From the NCBI RefSeq assembly GCF_043195135.1, contig NZ_JBAFWP010000017.1: DNA of 64,000 nucleotides, one strand, 5' to 3'. Shown one piece after another: positions 54,701 through 62,675 of this stretch. This DNA is from NCEH01 sp043195135. Lineage in GTDB: Bacteria > Pseudomonadota > Alphaproteobacteria > Rhizobiales > Xanthobacteraceae. The notes under the pieces are model-generated. The model was not told the origin of the DNA and did not search any database. It was given only the letters and a program-made list of their open reading frames with translations. Position numbers and translations under genes: made by a program. Each line of letters starts with the position of its first letter. Positions within the stretch are counted from its first letter, which is position 1.

Positions 54701-54980
54701 CGGTCAGCGTCATCAGGCCGTCGGTGGTGGTCTGGCTGCTCATGTAGAGCATGCCTTCCACGCCGTTGATCTGTTCCTCGATGGGGGTGGACACGGTCTC
54801 CGCGATCACCTTCGGGTTCGCGCCGGGGTAGTTTGCCCGCACCACGATCTGCGGCGGCACCACCTCGGGATATTCGGAAATCGGCATCACCCGCAGCGCC
54901 AGCAAACCACCGAGGAAGATCAGGACCGAGAGCACGCCCGCGAAGATCGGGCGGTCGATGAAGAATTTGGAGAGATTCAT
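51735..54980 (-). CDS. RND efflux pump, inner-membrane transporter (HAE1/AcrB-type)
   Basis: This 1081-residue inner-membrane proton/drug antiporter starts MNLSKFFIDRPIFAGVLSVLIFLGG. It has the RND fold: periplasmic porter loops, twelve membrane helices, and the proton-relay aspartate pair in GIVVDDAIVVVENVE (about residues 408-409). Later segments FGFEWTELTYQDILAGN and AKNAILIVEFARELE are typical of AcrB/MexF-like pumps. The C-terminus carries an added glycine/histidine tail (five histidines in the last about 26 residues). It follows the adaptor gene by 126 bp. An outer-membrane channel gene is absent. Confidence 0.93.
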   Translation of the reverse strand: MNLSKFFIDRPIFAGVLSVLIFLGGLLALRVMPISEYPEVVPPQIVVRANYPGANPKVIAETVSTPIEEQINGVEGMLYMSSQTTTDGLMTLTVTFKLGTDPDKAQQLVQNRVSQAEPRLPEDVRRLGITTIKSSPDLMLVVHLLSPNGRYDMTYLRNYAVLNVKDRLARIAGVGDVQLFGSGDYSMRVWLDPQKVAEHGLSASDVVAEIQAQNVQAAAGTVGASPGVDGLDLQLSVNAQGRLQTEEEFGDIVVKSGDNGEVVRLRDIARIELGAADYALRSLLNNKSAVAVPVFQAPGSNAIRIADEVRRVMAEIKENMPDGVDYSIVYDTTQFVRASIDAVIHTLLEAVLLVVLVVILFLQTWRASIIPLLAVPVSIVGTFGVMYVFGFSINALTLFGLVLAIGIVVDDAIVVVENVERNIEQGLAPREATYRAMKEVSGPIIAIALVLIAVFVPLAFITGLSGQFYKQFALTIAISTVISAVNSLTLSPALAALLLRGHDAPKDRLTRIMDRSLGWLFRGFNAVFARGSLAYGNGVKGAISRKGIMVGFYLVLVACTVVLFRAVPGGFVPAQDKQYLVGFAQLPDGATLDRTEEVIRRMSDIALQQPGVESAIAFPGLSINGFTNSSNSGIVFVGLKAFEERKTPELNGGAIAMQLNQKFASISEAIIAMFPPPPVQGLGTIGGFKLQLEDRAGFGYEALDEATKAFMAKAMQQPELAGLFSSYQVNVPQLYADIDRTKARQLGVAVTDVFNTMQIYLGSSYVNDFNKFGRTYTVRVQADAPFRARPEDVGQLKVRSKTGEMVPLSALLKVRSAAGPERAMRYNGFLSADVNGGPAPGFSSGEAQAAIERVAAETLPKGFGFEWTELTYQDILAGNSAIWVFPLSIFLVFLVLAAQYESLTLPLAIIMIVPMGLLAAMAGVWLSAGDNNVFTQIGLIVLVGLSAKNAILIVEFARELEFQGRKPIEAAIEASRLRLRPILMTSLAFIMGVVPLVTSTGAGAEMRHAMGVAVFAGMIGVTVFGIFLTPVFYVLLRLLAGNRPLVQHGEALPDLHPAAGGHGPGGHGTDGHGAPAPSHAS

Positions 54981-55106
54981 GACATCCTCCCCCGCGGGGG
55001 CATAAAAGGTCCGTGCCCCGCGGGCGGATGGCCCGGGAGCGGAGATGACGCGGCTACAGGTGTCGCGGCCCGCCCGAGGGTCATCCCTCGGGGCGGGTCG
55101 GAGAAA

Positions 55107-56333
55107 TCAGCGTTGGGCGACTTCGCCCGCGGCGGAGGCCTCGGCGGTCTTGGAGGTTTCCATGGGCACGGTCTGCGGCGCCACGAGCGCGCCGGGGCGC
55201 ACGCGCTGGAGGCCGTTCACCACCACGCGCTCGCCGGCCGACAGGCCGCTGGTGACGATACGCAGGCCGCCGACCGGCTCGCCCAGGGTGATTTCGCGGT
55301 AATTGGCCTTGCCCTCACCATCCACCACCAGGACGAACTTCTTGTTCTGGTCGGTGCCGACGGCGCGCTCGCTGACCAGCAGGGCATCGCCATTGGTGGT
55401 GCGGCCCATGCGCAGGCGGGCGAACTGGCCGGGAATGAGGCGGCCGTCGGGATTGTCGAACACGGCGCGCACGCGCACCGTGCCGGTCTTCGCATCCACC
55501 TGATTGTCGATGAGCTGGAGATGCCCGCGCACCGGCGTGCCATTGCTGGTCACGGTGAGCATCTCCACCGGAATGCGTTCCAGGGGCAGCTTGTCGGTGC
55601 CGTTTTCCGCCGCGAGGCCGGCGAGCGCCCGCAGCACCACTTCCTCGTCCGCATGGAAGCTGGCGTAGATCGGATCGGTCGACACCAGGGTGGTGAGCAC
55701 CACGGAGCCGGGGCCGGCCGAGATCAGGTTGCCGGCCGTGACTTCCAGCTTGCCGACGCGGCCGGAGACCGGGGCGCGAATCTCGGTGTAGCTGAGGTTC
55801 AGCTCGGCCGAGTGGAGCGTCGCCTGGGCGGCGCGCAGATTGGCCTGGGCTTCGCGATGGGCGTTCAGCCGCTCGTCGAGATCGCGCTGGGCGACCGTGC
55901 GCGATTCGAACAGGCGCTGGCCGCGCTCCAGGTCCGCCTTGGTCAGAGCGACGCGCGCTTCCGCAGCGGTCACCTGGGCCTGGGTGCGATCCACCTCCGC
56001 CTGGTAGGGGGCGGGATCGATGGTGATGAGCAGCGCGCCTTCCTTCACCAGCGCGCCTTCGCGGAAATGCACGGACTGAATGGCGCCGGCGACGCGCGAG
56101 CGCAGCTCCACGCGCTCGATGGCTTCGAGCCGGCCGGAGAATTCATCCCACACCGGGGCATCGCGCTTTTCGATCACCGCGACGGAAACCGGCACGCCTG
56201 CCGGCGCCTTCGCGGGATCGCTGGCCTGGGCGGCGCCGTGGGGAAGGGCATAGGGAATGACGAGGCCGGCGGACAAGGCGGTCGCGGCGAGGGCGGCGAT
56301 CACGAGGCGGCGCTTGGTGATGATCCGGGTCAT
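55107..56333 (-). CDS. RND efflux periplasmic adaptor (membrane fusion protein)
   Basis: The 408-residue protein links the RND pump to an outer-membrane channel. A signal/anchor (RLVIAALAATALSAGLVIPYAL) is followed by the barrel-sandwich hybrid (VSVAVIEKRDAPVWDEFSGRLEAIERVELRSRVAGAI). A helical hairpin comes next (AAEARVALTKADLERGQRLFESRTVAQRDLDERLNAHREAQANLRAAQATLHSAE) with the lipoyl half GRVGKLEVTAG. The C-terminal beta-barrel and membrane-proximal domain end VVVNGLQRVRPGALV. No lipobox is seen. It starts 17 bp after the hydrolase gene. Confidence 0.93.
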   Translation of the reverse strand: MTRIITKRRLVIAALAATALSAGLVIPYALPHGAAQASDPAKAPAGVPVSVAVIEKRDAPVWDEFSGRLEAIERVELRSRVAGAIQSVHFREGALVKEGALLITIDPAPYQAEVDRTQAQVTAAEARVALTKADLERGQRLFESRTVAQRDLDERLNAHREAQANLRAAQATLHSAELNLSYTEIRAPVSGRVGKLEVTAGNLISAGPGSVVLTTLVSTDPIYASFHADEEVVLRALAGLAAENGTDKLPLERIPVEMLTVTSNGTPVRGHLQLIDNQVDAKTGTVRVRAVFDNPDGRLIPGQFARLRMGRTTNGDALLVSERAVGTDQNKKFVLVVDGEGKANYREITLGEPVGGLRIVTSGLSAGERVVVNGLQRVRPGALVAPQTVPMETSKTAEASAAGEVAQR

Positions 56334-56350
56334 GGGGGCGATCCTGGCGT

Positions 56351-57193
56351 TCAGATAAGGGCGGGATGGGCCGGAAGGCCGGGCCGCACGGCGGCCCGAA
56401 GCTCGGCGAAGAATGCGGAGAAGAGGCCACGCAGGCGCTCGGCCCAGTCGGCCTCGCGCGAGGCGGCTTCGGAAAGGCTGCCGGGCCAGCCGGTGGGGCT
56501 GTCGAAGACATGGGTCTGCACGCACACCTGCGCCTTGCGCATCTTGTCGGCGTAACGGACGCTTTCGTCCCGCATGGGGTCGTCCTCGGCCGTCACCACC
56601 AGGGCCGGCGCAAGGCCGGAAAGGCGCGAGGCGGAGGCGGGCGCGGCATAGGGATGGGCGGCCTTGTCGGCGGAGCCGAGATATTTCTGCCAGCCGTCCG
56701 CCCATTTGCAGCCGACCGGGCCGGCTTCGGCCTCGCGGATCGAGCAGGTGGCGAGCGAGGGGTCGAGCATGGGCGAGATCAGGATCTGCCCGGCGAGCGG
56801 CGGGGCCTTCTGGTCGCGCGCCATCAAGGCGACGCCGGCCGCGAGATTGCCTCCGGCTTCCTCACCGGCGATCAGCAGCGGCGCGCGCTTGGTGCTCCAT
56901 TTGGCGCGCTGGCGGTTGAGGCCGTCCAGAGCGGCGAACGCGATATCCAGCGGATAGGGAAAGGGTTTTTCGCAGGCCAGCGGATAATCCAGCGACACCA
57001 CGGTTGCGCCCGCCTGCGCCAGAAGGCCCGCGACGGTGCGGCCGGCATCCAGCGTGCCGGTGATGAACGTGCCGCCGTGCAGGTGAAGGATCAGCGGCGC
57101 GGCGCGCGAGGCACCCGGCCGGCGCAGCACGCGCACCGGCACGGCATCGCCGCACGACATCACGATTCGATCTTCGCTCCAGGGCAGGGGCAT
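56351..57193 (-). CDS. alpha/beta-hydrolase-like protein lacking the nucleophilic serine
   Basis: The 280-residue protein has the hormone-sensitive-lipase layout: oxyanion HGG in ILHLHGGTFITGTLD, and the nucleophile-elbow position GEEAGGNLAAG (about residue 107), where other members have GDSAGGN. The catalytic serine is therefore glutamate. The acid region VVTAEDDPMRDE and a late histidine (QTHVF) remain. Hydrolysis by the usual mechanism is not expected; a binding, regulatory or altered catalytic role is possible. It is the first gene of the RND operon, and its start faces the divergent lysR gene across a 128-bp spacer. Confidence 0.8.
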   Translation of the reverse strand: MPLPWSEDRIVMSCGDAVPVRVLRRPGASRAAPLILHLHGGTFITGTLDAGRTVAGLLAQAGATVVSLDYPLACEKPFPYPLDIAFAALDGLNRQRAKWSTKRAPLLIAGEEAGGNLAAGVALMARDQKAPPLAGQILISPMLDPSLATCSIREAEAGPVGCKWADGWQKYLGSADKAAHPYAAPASASRLSGLAPALVVTAEDDPMRDESVRYADKMRKAQVCVQTHVFDSPTGWPGSLSEAASREADWAERLRGLFSAFFAELRAAVRPGLPAHPALI

Positions 57194-57280
57194 GTCAGGG
57201 GTCCGGATTGCCGCGAAATCCGCCGATCGCTCATCGGCGTTTTGCGATGCGTCATGGATATGCCCCTATGTCGCTTGAAT

Positions 57281-57295
57281 AAAGATGCAATCTTT
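57281..57295. promoter_or_regulatory. 15-bp perfect dyad between the hydrolase and LysR genes
   Basis: AAAGAT-GCA-ATCTTT (57281-57295) is a perfect inverted repeat with a 3-nt centre, lying 27 bp before the lysR ATG. Its position suggests a LysR-family or other operator controlling the divergent pump operon and lysR. It lacks the T-N11-A form at its exact ends, so ownership by this LysR is not certain. Confidence 0.45.
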
Positions 57296-57321
57296 GACTA
57301 CATTGTTTCCATACGTGAATA

Positions 57322-58281
57322 ATGATCGATATTTCGCAGCTAGGCTCTGTTGATTTGGATCAATTTGCTGCAATGCGGGCGTTCGTTGGCGTGGTGGAGG
57401 CGGGGACGTTCACCCGCGCCGCCGATCTTCTGCGCGTGCCGAAGCCCACGCTCACGAAGCAGATTCAGCAGCTCGAAGCCCATCTGCGCACGCGCCTGCT
57501 CAACCGCACCACGCGCCGTGTGACCGTGACGCCGGACGGCGCGGCCTATTATGAGCGGGCCGTCACGCTGCTGGCCGACCTCGACGAACTGGACGGGTCG
57601 ATGACCCAGCAGCAAGGCACGCCGCAAGGGCGGCTACGGGTCGATATCAGCCCCAGCCTTGCCTTGCTGGTTCTCATTCCCTCCTTGCCCGGCTTCCACG
57701 CCCGCCATCCCGATATCCAGATCGACCTCGGCGTGACTGACCGGCCGGTGGACCTGCTGAGCGAGAATGTGGATTGCGTGATCCGCGGCGGGGAGATCAC
57801 CGACCCCTCGCTGGTGGCGCGGCGCATCGGCGAACTCGGCATGATCACCTGCGCGTCGCCGGCCTATCTGGCGCGCTACGGCACGCCCACCCATCCGAGC
57901 CAGCTGGAGAGCGATTTTCCGGTGGTGCGCTATTTCAGCGCCCGCACGGGGCGCTTCTTCCCGCTCGAATTCGGGCGCGACGGCCAGATGATGGAAATCG
58001 ACGGCCGCTATGCGCTGTCGGTGAACGAGGGCAATTCCTATCTCGCCGCCGGCGTCGCCGGCCTCGGCATCATCCAGCCGCCGAGCTTTCTCGCCCATGC
58101 GGCCCTGGGGCGCGGCGAGCTGGTGCCGGTGCTGACCGCATGGGGCACGGAGCCGTTTCCGCTCCATGTGGTCTATCCGCCCAACCGTCACCTGAGCGCG
58201 CGGCTGCGGGTGTTCGTGGACTGGGTGGCCGAGCTGTTCGCCGCACACGATCTCATCCAGCGCCGCTCCACGTTGCGCTGA
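57322..58281 (+). CDS. LysR-family transcriptional regulator
   Basis: The 319-residue regulator has an N-terminal winged helix (MRAFVGVVEAGTFTRAADLLRVPKPTLTKQIQQLEAHLRTRLLNRTTRRVTVTPDG) and a substrate-binding type 2 domain (LRVDISPSLALLVLIPSLPGFHARHPDIQIDLGVTDRPVDLLSENVDCVIRGGE). It is divergent from the RND operon, the normal arrangement for a local activator/repressor. The inducer is unknown. Its stop touches the stop of the convergent cupin gene. Confidence 0.93.
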   Translation: MIDISQLGSVDLDQFAAMRAFVGVVEAGTFTRAADLLRVPKPTLTKQIQQLEAHLRTRLLNRTTRRVTVTPDGAAYYERAVTLLADLDELDGSMTQQQGTPQGRLRVDISPSLALLVLIPSLPGFHARHPDIQIDLGVTDRPVDLLSENVDCVIRGGEITDPSLVARRIGELGMITCASPAYLARYGTPTHPSQLESDFPVVRYFSARTGRFFPLEFGRDGQMMEIDGRYALSVNEGNSYLAAGVAGLGIIQPPSFLAHAALGRGELVPVLTAWGTEPFPLHVVYPPNRHLSARLRVFVDWVAELFAAHDLIQRRSTLR

Positions 58282-58629
58282 TCAGGGAGTGCGGATGACC
58301 CAGTGCTTGCGCATGGTTTCCAGCACCTCCCAGGTGCCCGAAAATCCCGGCTCCAGCACGAAGGCATCGCCCGGTCCCGCCTCGATGCGGCTGCCGTCGT
58401 CGCCGGTCACGATGCAGCGGCCGGAGAGAATGAGGCAATATTCCCATTCCTCATAAGTGACCCGCCATTTTCCCGGGGTCGCCTCCCATTCGCCCGTGCA
58501 CAGGCGTTCGGCGGGCGCATCATAGGTGATCCAGACCCGGGTTTGCGGCGCGCCGGAAATCAGCACCTCCGCCGCGACCGGGGTCGGATCGGCGGATTGT
58601 TCGTCGCACGCGAGTTTGTGCAGATGCAT
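58282..58629 (-). CDS. cupin-domain protein (DUF861/ureidoglycine-aminohydrolase-like)
   Basis: The 115-residue protein is a single cupin barrel: EWEATPGKWRVTYEEWEYCLILSGRCIVTGDDGSRIEAGPGDAFVLEPGFSGTWEVLETMRKHW. This resembles the DUF861 subgroup (WEY..Y.LSG; GPGD). The metal-binding histidines are partly substituted. The ATG has GGAGG with a 5-nt gap. It starts only 11 bp after the bioZ stop, so it is probably the last gene of the biotin operon, although no role in biotin synthesis is known for such cupins. Confidence 0.78.
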   Translation of the reverse strand: MHLHKLACDEQSADPTPVAAEVLISGAPQTRVWITYDAPAERLCTGEWEATPGKWRVTYEEWEYCLILSGRCIVTGDDGSRIEAGPGDAFVLEPGFSGTWEVLETMRKHWVIRTP

Positions 58630-58640
58630 GTGGTCCTCCA

Positions 58641-59630
58641 TTAGAGCCGCAGCACGCAGGCGCCGCCGGTCAGGCCTGCGCCCGCCGCCGTGAGCACCAG
58701 CGTTTCCTCGCGCCGGAACGGGCGATCCCGATGCGCGAGCGACAGGGATAGAGGAATAGTCGCGGCGGAGGAATTGCCGTAGCGGGCAATGCTGCGCACC
58801 ACTTTTTCCGGCGCGATGCCGAGTTGGTGGGCCACCATATCCAGCATGCGCGCATTGGCCTGGTGCGGCGCCAGCCAATCCACCGCGCCCGCATGCAGGG
58901 CCGCGGTCTGGAGCGCGGCCTTCGCGGACTCGGTCATCATCCGCACCGCCTGGACGTAAAGCTCGCGTCCGTCGGTGATGGTCATGCGGGTTTCTTCAAA
59001 CGGCAGGTCCGGCCCGAACGGCCGGCTGCTGCCACCGCCGGGAATGCTGACGAGGTCGTAGCCCGCGCCATCGGAGGCGAGCGAGACGCCGAGGATGCCG
59101 CTGTCCGGTTCGCGCGAAGGGGCCAGCACCACCGCCCCCGCCGCGTCGGCGAACAGCACCGAACTGCCGCGCTCGGCGGGATTGATCCGGCGGCTGAGAA
59201 TGTTCGCCGCCACCACCAGGGCCGCCTTGCGATGCAGCCGCACGAAGCCTTCCGCGAGGACCAGCGCATAGAGAAAGCCGGCGCACGCGCCCGCCAGATC
59301 CGCCGCGCCGGAGCGGGTGAGCCCCAGCCGATGCGCCAGCAGAGGCGCCGTCGGCGGCAGCAATTGGTCCGGCGTCGATGTGGCGAGCAGGGTCAGGCCG
59401 ATCTCCGCGCGCGGAAGATCCGCCTCGGCAAGGGCCATTTCCGCCGCGCCTTGGGCAAGGCCGGAGAGTGTGTCGCCAGGCTCCGCCCAGCGGCGCGCCT
59501 CGATGCCGGTGCGCCGGGCGATCCAGCCGGCCTCGAGCCCCAATTGCGCTTCGAGCTCGGCGTTCAGCACCTCGCGCACCGGCGTCGCGTGGCCGAAGCC
59601 GACGATGCGGCTGGTGGAAAAGGCGCTCAT
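58641..59630 (-). CDS. bioZ: FabH-like beta-ketoacyl-ACP synthase, BioZ
   Basis: BioZ makes the pimeloyl precursor by condensing glutaryl-CoA with malonyl-ACP in rhizobia and relatives (family knowledge). The 329-residue KAS-III fold shows the catalytic cysteine in GAADLAGACAGFLYAL, histidine in APHQANARML and asparagine in ARYGNSSAATIPLSL, so the triad is complete. It overlaps the bioA stop by ATGA and is in the bio operon, which distinguishes it from housekeeping FabH. No BioC/BioH genes are in view, consistent with BioZ supplying the precursor. Confidence 0.9.
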   Translation of the reverse strand: MSAFSTSRIVGFGHATPVREVLNAELEAQLGLEAGWIARRTGIEARRWAEPGDTLSGLAQGAAEMALAEADLPRAEIGLTLLATSTPDQLLPPTAPLLAHRLGLTRSGAADLAGACAGFLYALVLAEGFVRLHRKAALVVAANILSRRINPAERGSSVLFADAAGAVVLAPSREPDSGILGVSLASDGAGYDLVSIPGGGSSRPFGPDLPFEETRMTITDGRELYVQAVRMMTESAKAALQTAALHAGAVDWLAPHQANARMLDMVAHQLGIAPEKVVRSIARYGNSSAATIPLSLSLAHRDRPFRREETLVLTAAGAGLTGGACVLRL

Positions 59631-60892
59631 GACGCGGTTCCGAACAGGTCCGCCGCGGCGCCGATCGCGTCGTACAGCGCGTCCAGCTCCGCGGGCGTGA
59701 TGCAATAAGGCGGCATCAGATAAAGCACATTGCCGAGCGGGCGCACCAGGAAGCCGCGCTCCAGGAAGAAGGCCCGCAGCTTCGGCCCGACTTCCGCGAG
59801 ATAGCCGCCTTGCGGCACCTTCAGGTCCAGGGCCGTGATGGTGCCGCAGCGCCGGGGATTTTCGAACCGCGGATCCCCCGCGAACCGCGCGATGCGTTTC
59901 GCCTGGAGCGCGCACAGCGCCGCGACCCGTTCCCGCACCGGCTCGTCGCGCCACACCCGCACATTGGCGAGGCCGGCGGCGCAGGCGATGGGGTTCGCCG
60001 TATAGGAAGAGGAGTGAAAGAAGGTCTTCGCCCGGTCGGTGGAATAATGGGCCTCGAAGACCTCCGCCGTGGCGAGTGTCGCGGCGAGCGGGATCGCGCC
60101 GCCGGTCAGGCCCTTGGAGGTGCACAATATGTCGGGCGCGATGCCGGCCTGTTCGCAGGCGAACAACGTGCCGGTGCGCCCCCAGCCGGTCATCACCTCG
60201 TCGGCGATGAACAAGGTGCCGGTCTCTTGCGCGATCCGCTTCAGCTCCGCGAGCACATGCGGCGCATACATGCGCATGCCGCCGGACCCGAGGATCAGCG
60301 GCTCGACGATGAGCGCGGCGGCCTTTCCGGTGCGGGCGAAGCCTTGGAACGCGTCGAGCGTCTCCTGTTCGCGGCCCGGGGCGGGGAAGGGGATGGTATC
60401 CACCTCGAACAGCAGCGGCTCATAGGCGGCATTGAATACCCCGCGCGCACCCACGCTCATGGTGCCGATGGTATCGCCGTGATAGCTGTCCTCCATCACC
60501 ACGATGCGGCTGCGCGCCTCGCCGCGATTGCGGAAGGTGCCGAGTGCCATCTTCAGCGCCACTTCCACGGCGGTGGAGCCGGAATCCGAATAGAAGACGT
60601 GATCGAGCCCGGCCGGGGTGAGAGCCACCAGCTCGCGCGCGAGCGCCTCGGCCGGTGCGTGGGTGAATCCGGCAAAGATGATCTGGTCCAGCTCCAGCGC
60701 CGCCGCGCGGATCGCCTCCATGATGGGCGGGTGGCGATGGCCGTGGGTGATCACCCACCAGGATGAAATGGCGTCGAGGATGCGCTTGCCCTCCGCCGTT
60801 TCCAGATAGGCGCCTTGGGTGCGCGCGATCAGCGGCGGGGCCGGCTCGGTCGCATGCTGGGTGAAGGGATGCCAGACGGGAGAAGTGCGCAT
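59627..60892 (-). CDS. bioA: adenosylmethionine-8-amino-7-oxononanoate aminotransferase (BioA)
   Basis: BioA transfers the amino group of S-adenosylmethionine to 7-keto-8-aminopelargonate, using PLP. The 421-residue chain opens WHPFTQHATEPAPPLI, with YLETAEGKRILDAISSWWVITHGH, the segment FYSDSGSTAVEVALKMALG, the DSYHGDTIGTMSVG block, TLFIADEVMTGWGRTG, and the PLP lysine region LCTSKGLTGGAIPLAA. It overlaps bioD by one base (TGATG) and bioZ by four. Confidence 0.96.
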   Translation of the reverse strand: MRTSPVWHPFTQHATEPAPPLIARTQGAYLETAEGKRILDAISSWWVITHGHRHPPIMEAIRAAALELDQIIFAGFTHAPAEALARELVALTPAGLDHVFYSDSGSTAVEVALKMALGTFRNRGEARSRIVVMEDSYHGDTIGTMSVGARGVFNAAYEPLLFEVDTIPFPAPGREQETLDAFQGFARTGKAAALIVEPLILGSGGMRMYAPHVLAELKRIAQETGTLFIADEVMTGWGRTGTLFACEQAGIAPDILCTSKGLTGGAIPLAATLATAEVFEAHYSTDRAKTFFHSSSYTANPIACAAGLANVRVWRDEPVRERVAALCALQAKRIARFAGDPRFENPRRCGTITALDLKVPQGGYLAEVGPKLRAFFLERGFLVRPLGNVLYLMPPYCITPAELDALYDAIGAAADLFGTAS

Positions 60893-61539
60893 CAGAAGGG
60901 TCCCGCGCCCGCGGGCGCAAAATCGGCCAGGTCGAAGCCGGCGGAGAAGGCGGCGGCCAGCGCATCGGGGGTCAAGGGATCGAGGCGCGGCAGGCGGCCG
61001 AGGATCCTCACGCCGGAAAAAGCCGCGATGACGTCCTGGCTGTCACGCATTTCCTCGCCGACGAAGGCGATGCCCAGCACGGGAATGCCGCGGCGCTTCA
61101 GGGCTTCCACCGAAAGCAGCGTGTGGTTGATGGTGCCGAGCTGCGTGCGCGCGCACAGCACCACCGGAAAACCCCAGTGGGCGAACTGGTCGATGGTGAG
61201 CAGCGTGCGCGTCAGCGGCACCATGAGCCCGCCCGCGCCCTCGATCACCAGCGGGCCTTCGACGGCCGGCGGCACGAGCTTGGCGGGATCGATGGCGACG
61301 CCGTCCAGATCCGCCGCCAGATGGGGCGAGGCCGGCGTGTTCAGGCGATAGGCCTCGGGCAGGATACGCGCGGTGGGCAGGCGGGCGAGCCGCTGCACCA
61401 GCGCGCTGTCGGTCTCTTCCTCCAGCCCCGATTGCACGGGCTTCCAATAATGCGCGCCGAGCGCGCCCGCGAGGGCGGCGGAAAAGACGGTCTTGCCGAT
61501 ACCCGTATCGGTGCCCGTCACGACCAGGGGGAGACTCAT
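60892..61539 (-). CDS. bioD: dethiobiotin synthetase
   Basis: BioD forms the ureido ring of dethiobiotin from 7,8-diaminopelargonate, CO2 and ATP. The 215-residue chain has the P-loop VVTGTDTGIGKTVFSAAL, the YWKPVQSGLEEETDS substrate segment, a TPASPHLAADLDG motif, and the VIEGAGGLMVPLTRTLLTIDQF region. It starts four bases within the end of bioF (ATGA) and ends by overlapping bioA. No anomaly is seen. Confidence 0.96.
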   Translation of the reverse strand: MSLPLVVTGTDTGIGKTVFSAALAGALGAHYWKPVQSGLEEETDSALVQRLARLPTARILPEAYRLNTPASPHLAADLDGVAIDPAKLVPPAVEGPLVIEGAGGLMVPLTRTLLTIDQFAHWGFPVVLCARTQLGTINHTLLSVEALKRRGIPVLGIAFVGEEMRDSQDVIAAFSGVRILGRLPRLDPLTPDALAAAFSAGFDLADFAPAGAGPF

Positions 61540-62675
61540 GCCGCAACCTGCTCCAGCGCCTCGGCGATGGCGCCCATGAGACCGCCGATCACGGCCTCGT
61601 CCACGTTCAGGGTCAGCGAAATGCGCAGGCGCGCGGTTCCTTCCGGCACGGTGGGTGGGCGGATGGCGCGGCAATCGAAGCCCGCCGCGCGCACATGGGC
61701 TGCCACCGCCGCCGCGCGCGCATTGGAACCGAGGATGACCGGAACGATCTGCGAGCCGCTGGCCGGCCAGCCCATCGCGCCGAGCTTTTCGCCCGCGTGT
61801 GCCACCACGGCGGACAGGCGGGCGCGCCGCTCCGGCTCGTCCTTCAGGATGCGCAGGCCCTCACGCACCGCCGCCGCCATCAGGGGCGAAGGCGCGGTGG
61901 CATAGATGAAGGGACGGGCGCGATTCACCAGGAAGTCGATGAGCGTGGCATGCCCTGTCACGAGCGCGCCCGAGGCGCCGAGCGCCTTGCCGCAGGTGTG
62001 CAGGGTGATGAGCGCGTCGCGCCCTTCCAGATGCGCCGCGCGCCCCCGCCCGTCGGGTCCGAACACGCCGGTGGCATGGGCTTCGTCGGCAATCAGGAAG
62101 CCGGCGTGCCGCTCGGCGATGGCCATGAGATCGTCCAGCGGGGCGGCGTCCCCATCCATGGAATAGATGGTCTCCACCACGATCCAGGGCGTGCCGCGCC
62201 CGCCGCGCGCGCGCCAGGCGGTGATAGCATCCTCCACCGATTGGGCATCGTTATGGCGCGCGGCGACGCTCTCGGCCTTGCCGGTCTTCATGCCCTCGTG
62301 GACGCTGGCGTGGATGAGCGCGTCATAGACCACGAGATCGCCGCGCTGGGGCAAAGCGGAGAGCAGGGCGACATTGGCATTGTAGCCGCCGCCGAAGAAC
62401 AGGGCGCGGCCGGCGCCGAAGAAGGCGGCCGCCTCCGCCTCCAGCGCCTCATGCTCGGGATGATTGCCCCGCAGCAGGCGCGAGCCGGCGGCGCCCACGG
62501 GCACGCCGCGGGCGATGGCCGCTTCGACCGCCGCCGCGAGGCGGGGGGAGGCGGCAAGGCCGAGATAATCGTTGGAGGCGAAATCATGTCCCGCCCGGCC
62601 TTCCAAGGCCCGCCGCCGGCTCTTGGCCTTGAGGCCGGCGAGGGTGGTCTCGAACCGCGCGAGCCGTCCGCTCAT
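61536..62675 (-). CDS. bioF: 8-amino-7-oxononanoate synthase (BioF)
   Basis: BioF condenses pimeloyl-ACP/CoA with alanine, using PLP. The 379-residue protein shows FASNDYLGLAASPRL, the GAAGSRLLRGNHPEHEALE motif, LVVYDALIHASVHEG, and the diagnostic YSMDGDAAPLDDL. The PLP lysine region is LHTCGKALGASGALVTG. The C-terminus is typical. It overlaps bioB by four bases and bioD by four, so the operon is tightly coupled. Confidence 0.96.
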   Translation of the reverse strand: MSGRLARFETTLAGLKAKSRRRALEGRAGHDFASNDYLGLAASPRLAAAVEAAIARGVPVGAAGSRLLRGNHPEHEALEAEAAAFFGAGRALFFGGGYNANVALLSALPQRGDLVVYDALIHASVHEGMKTGKAESVAARHNDAQSVEDAITAWRARGGRGTPWIVVETIYSMDGDAAPLDDLMAIAERHAGFLIADEAHATGVFGPDGRGRAAHLEGRDALITLHTCGKALGASGALVTGHATLIDFLVNRARPFIYATAPSPLMAAAVREGLRILKDEPERRARLSAVVAHAGEKLGAMGWPASGSQIVPVILGSNARAAAVAAHVRAAGFDCRAIRPPTVPEGTARLRISLTLNVDEAVIGGLMGAIAEALEQVAA

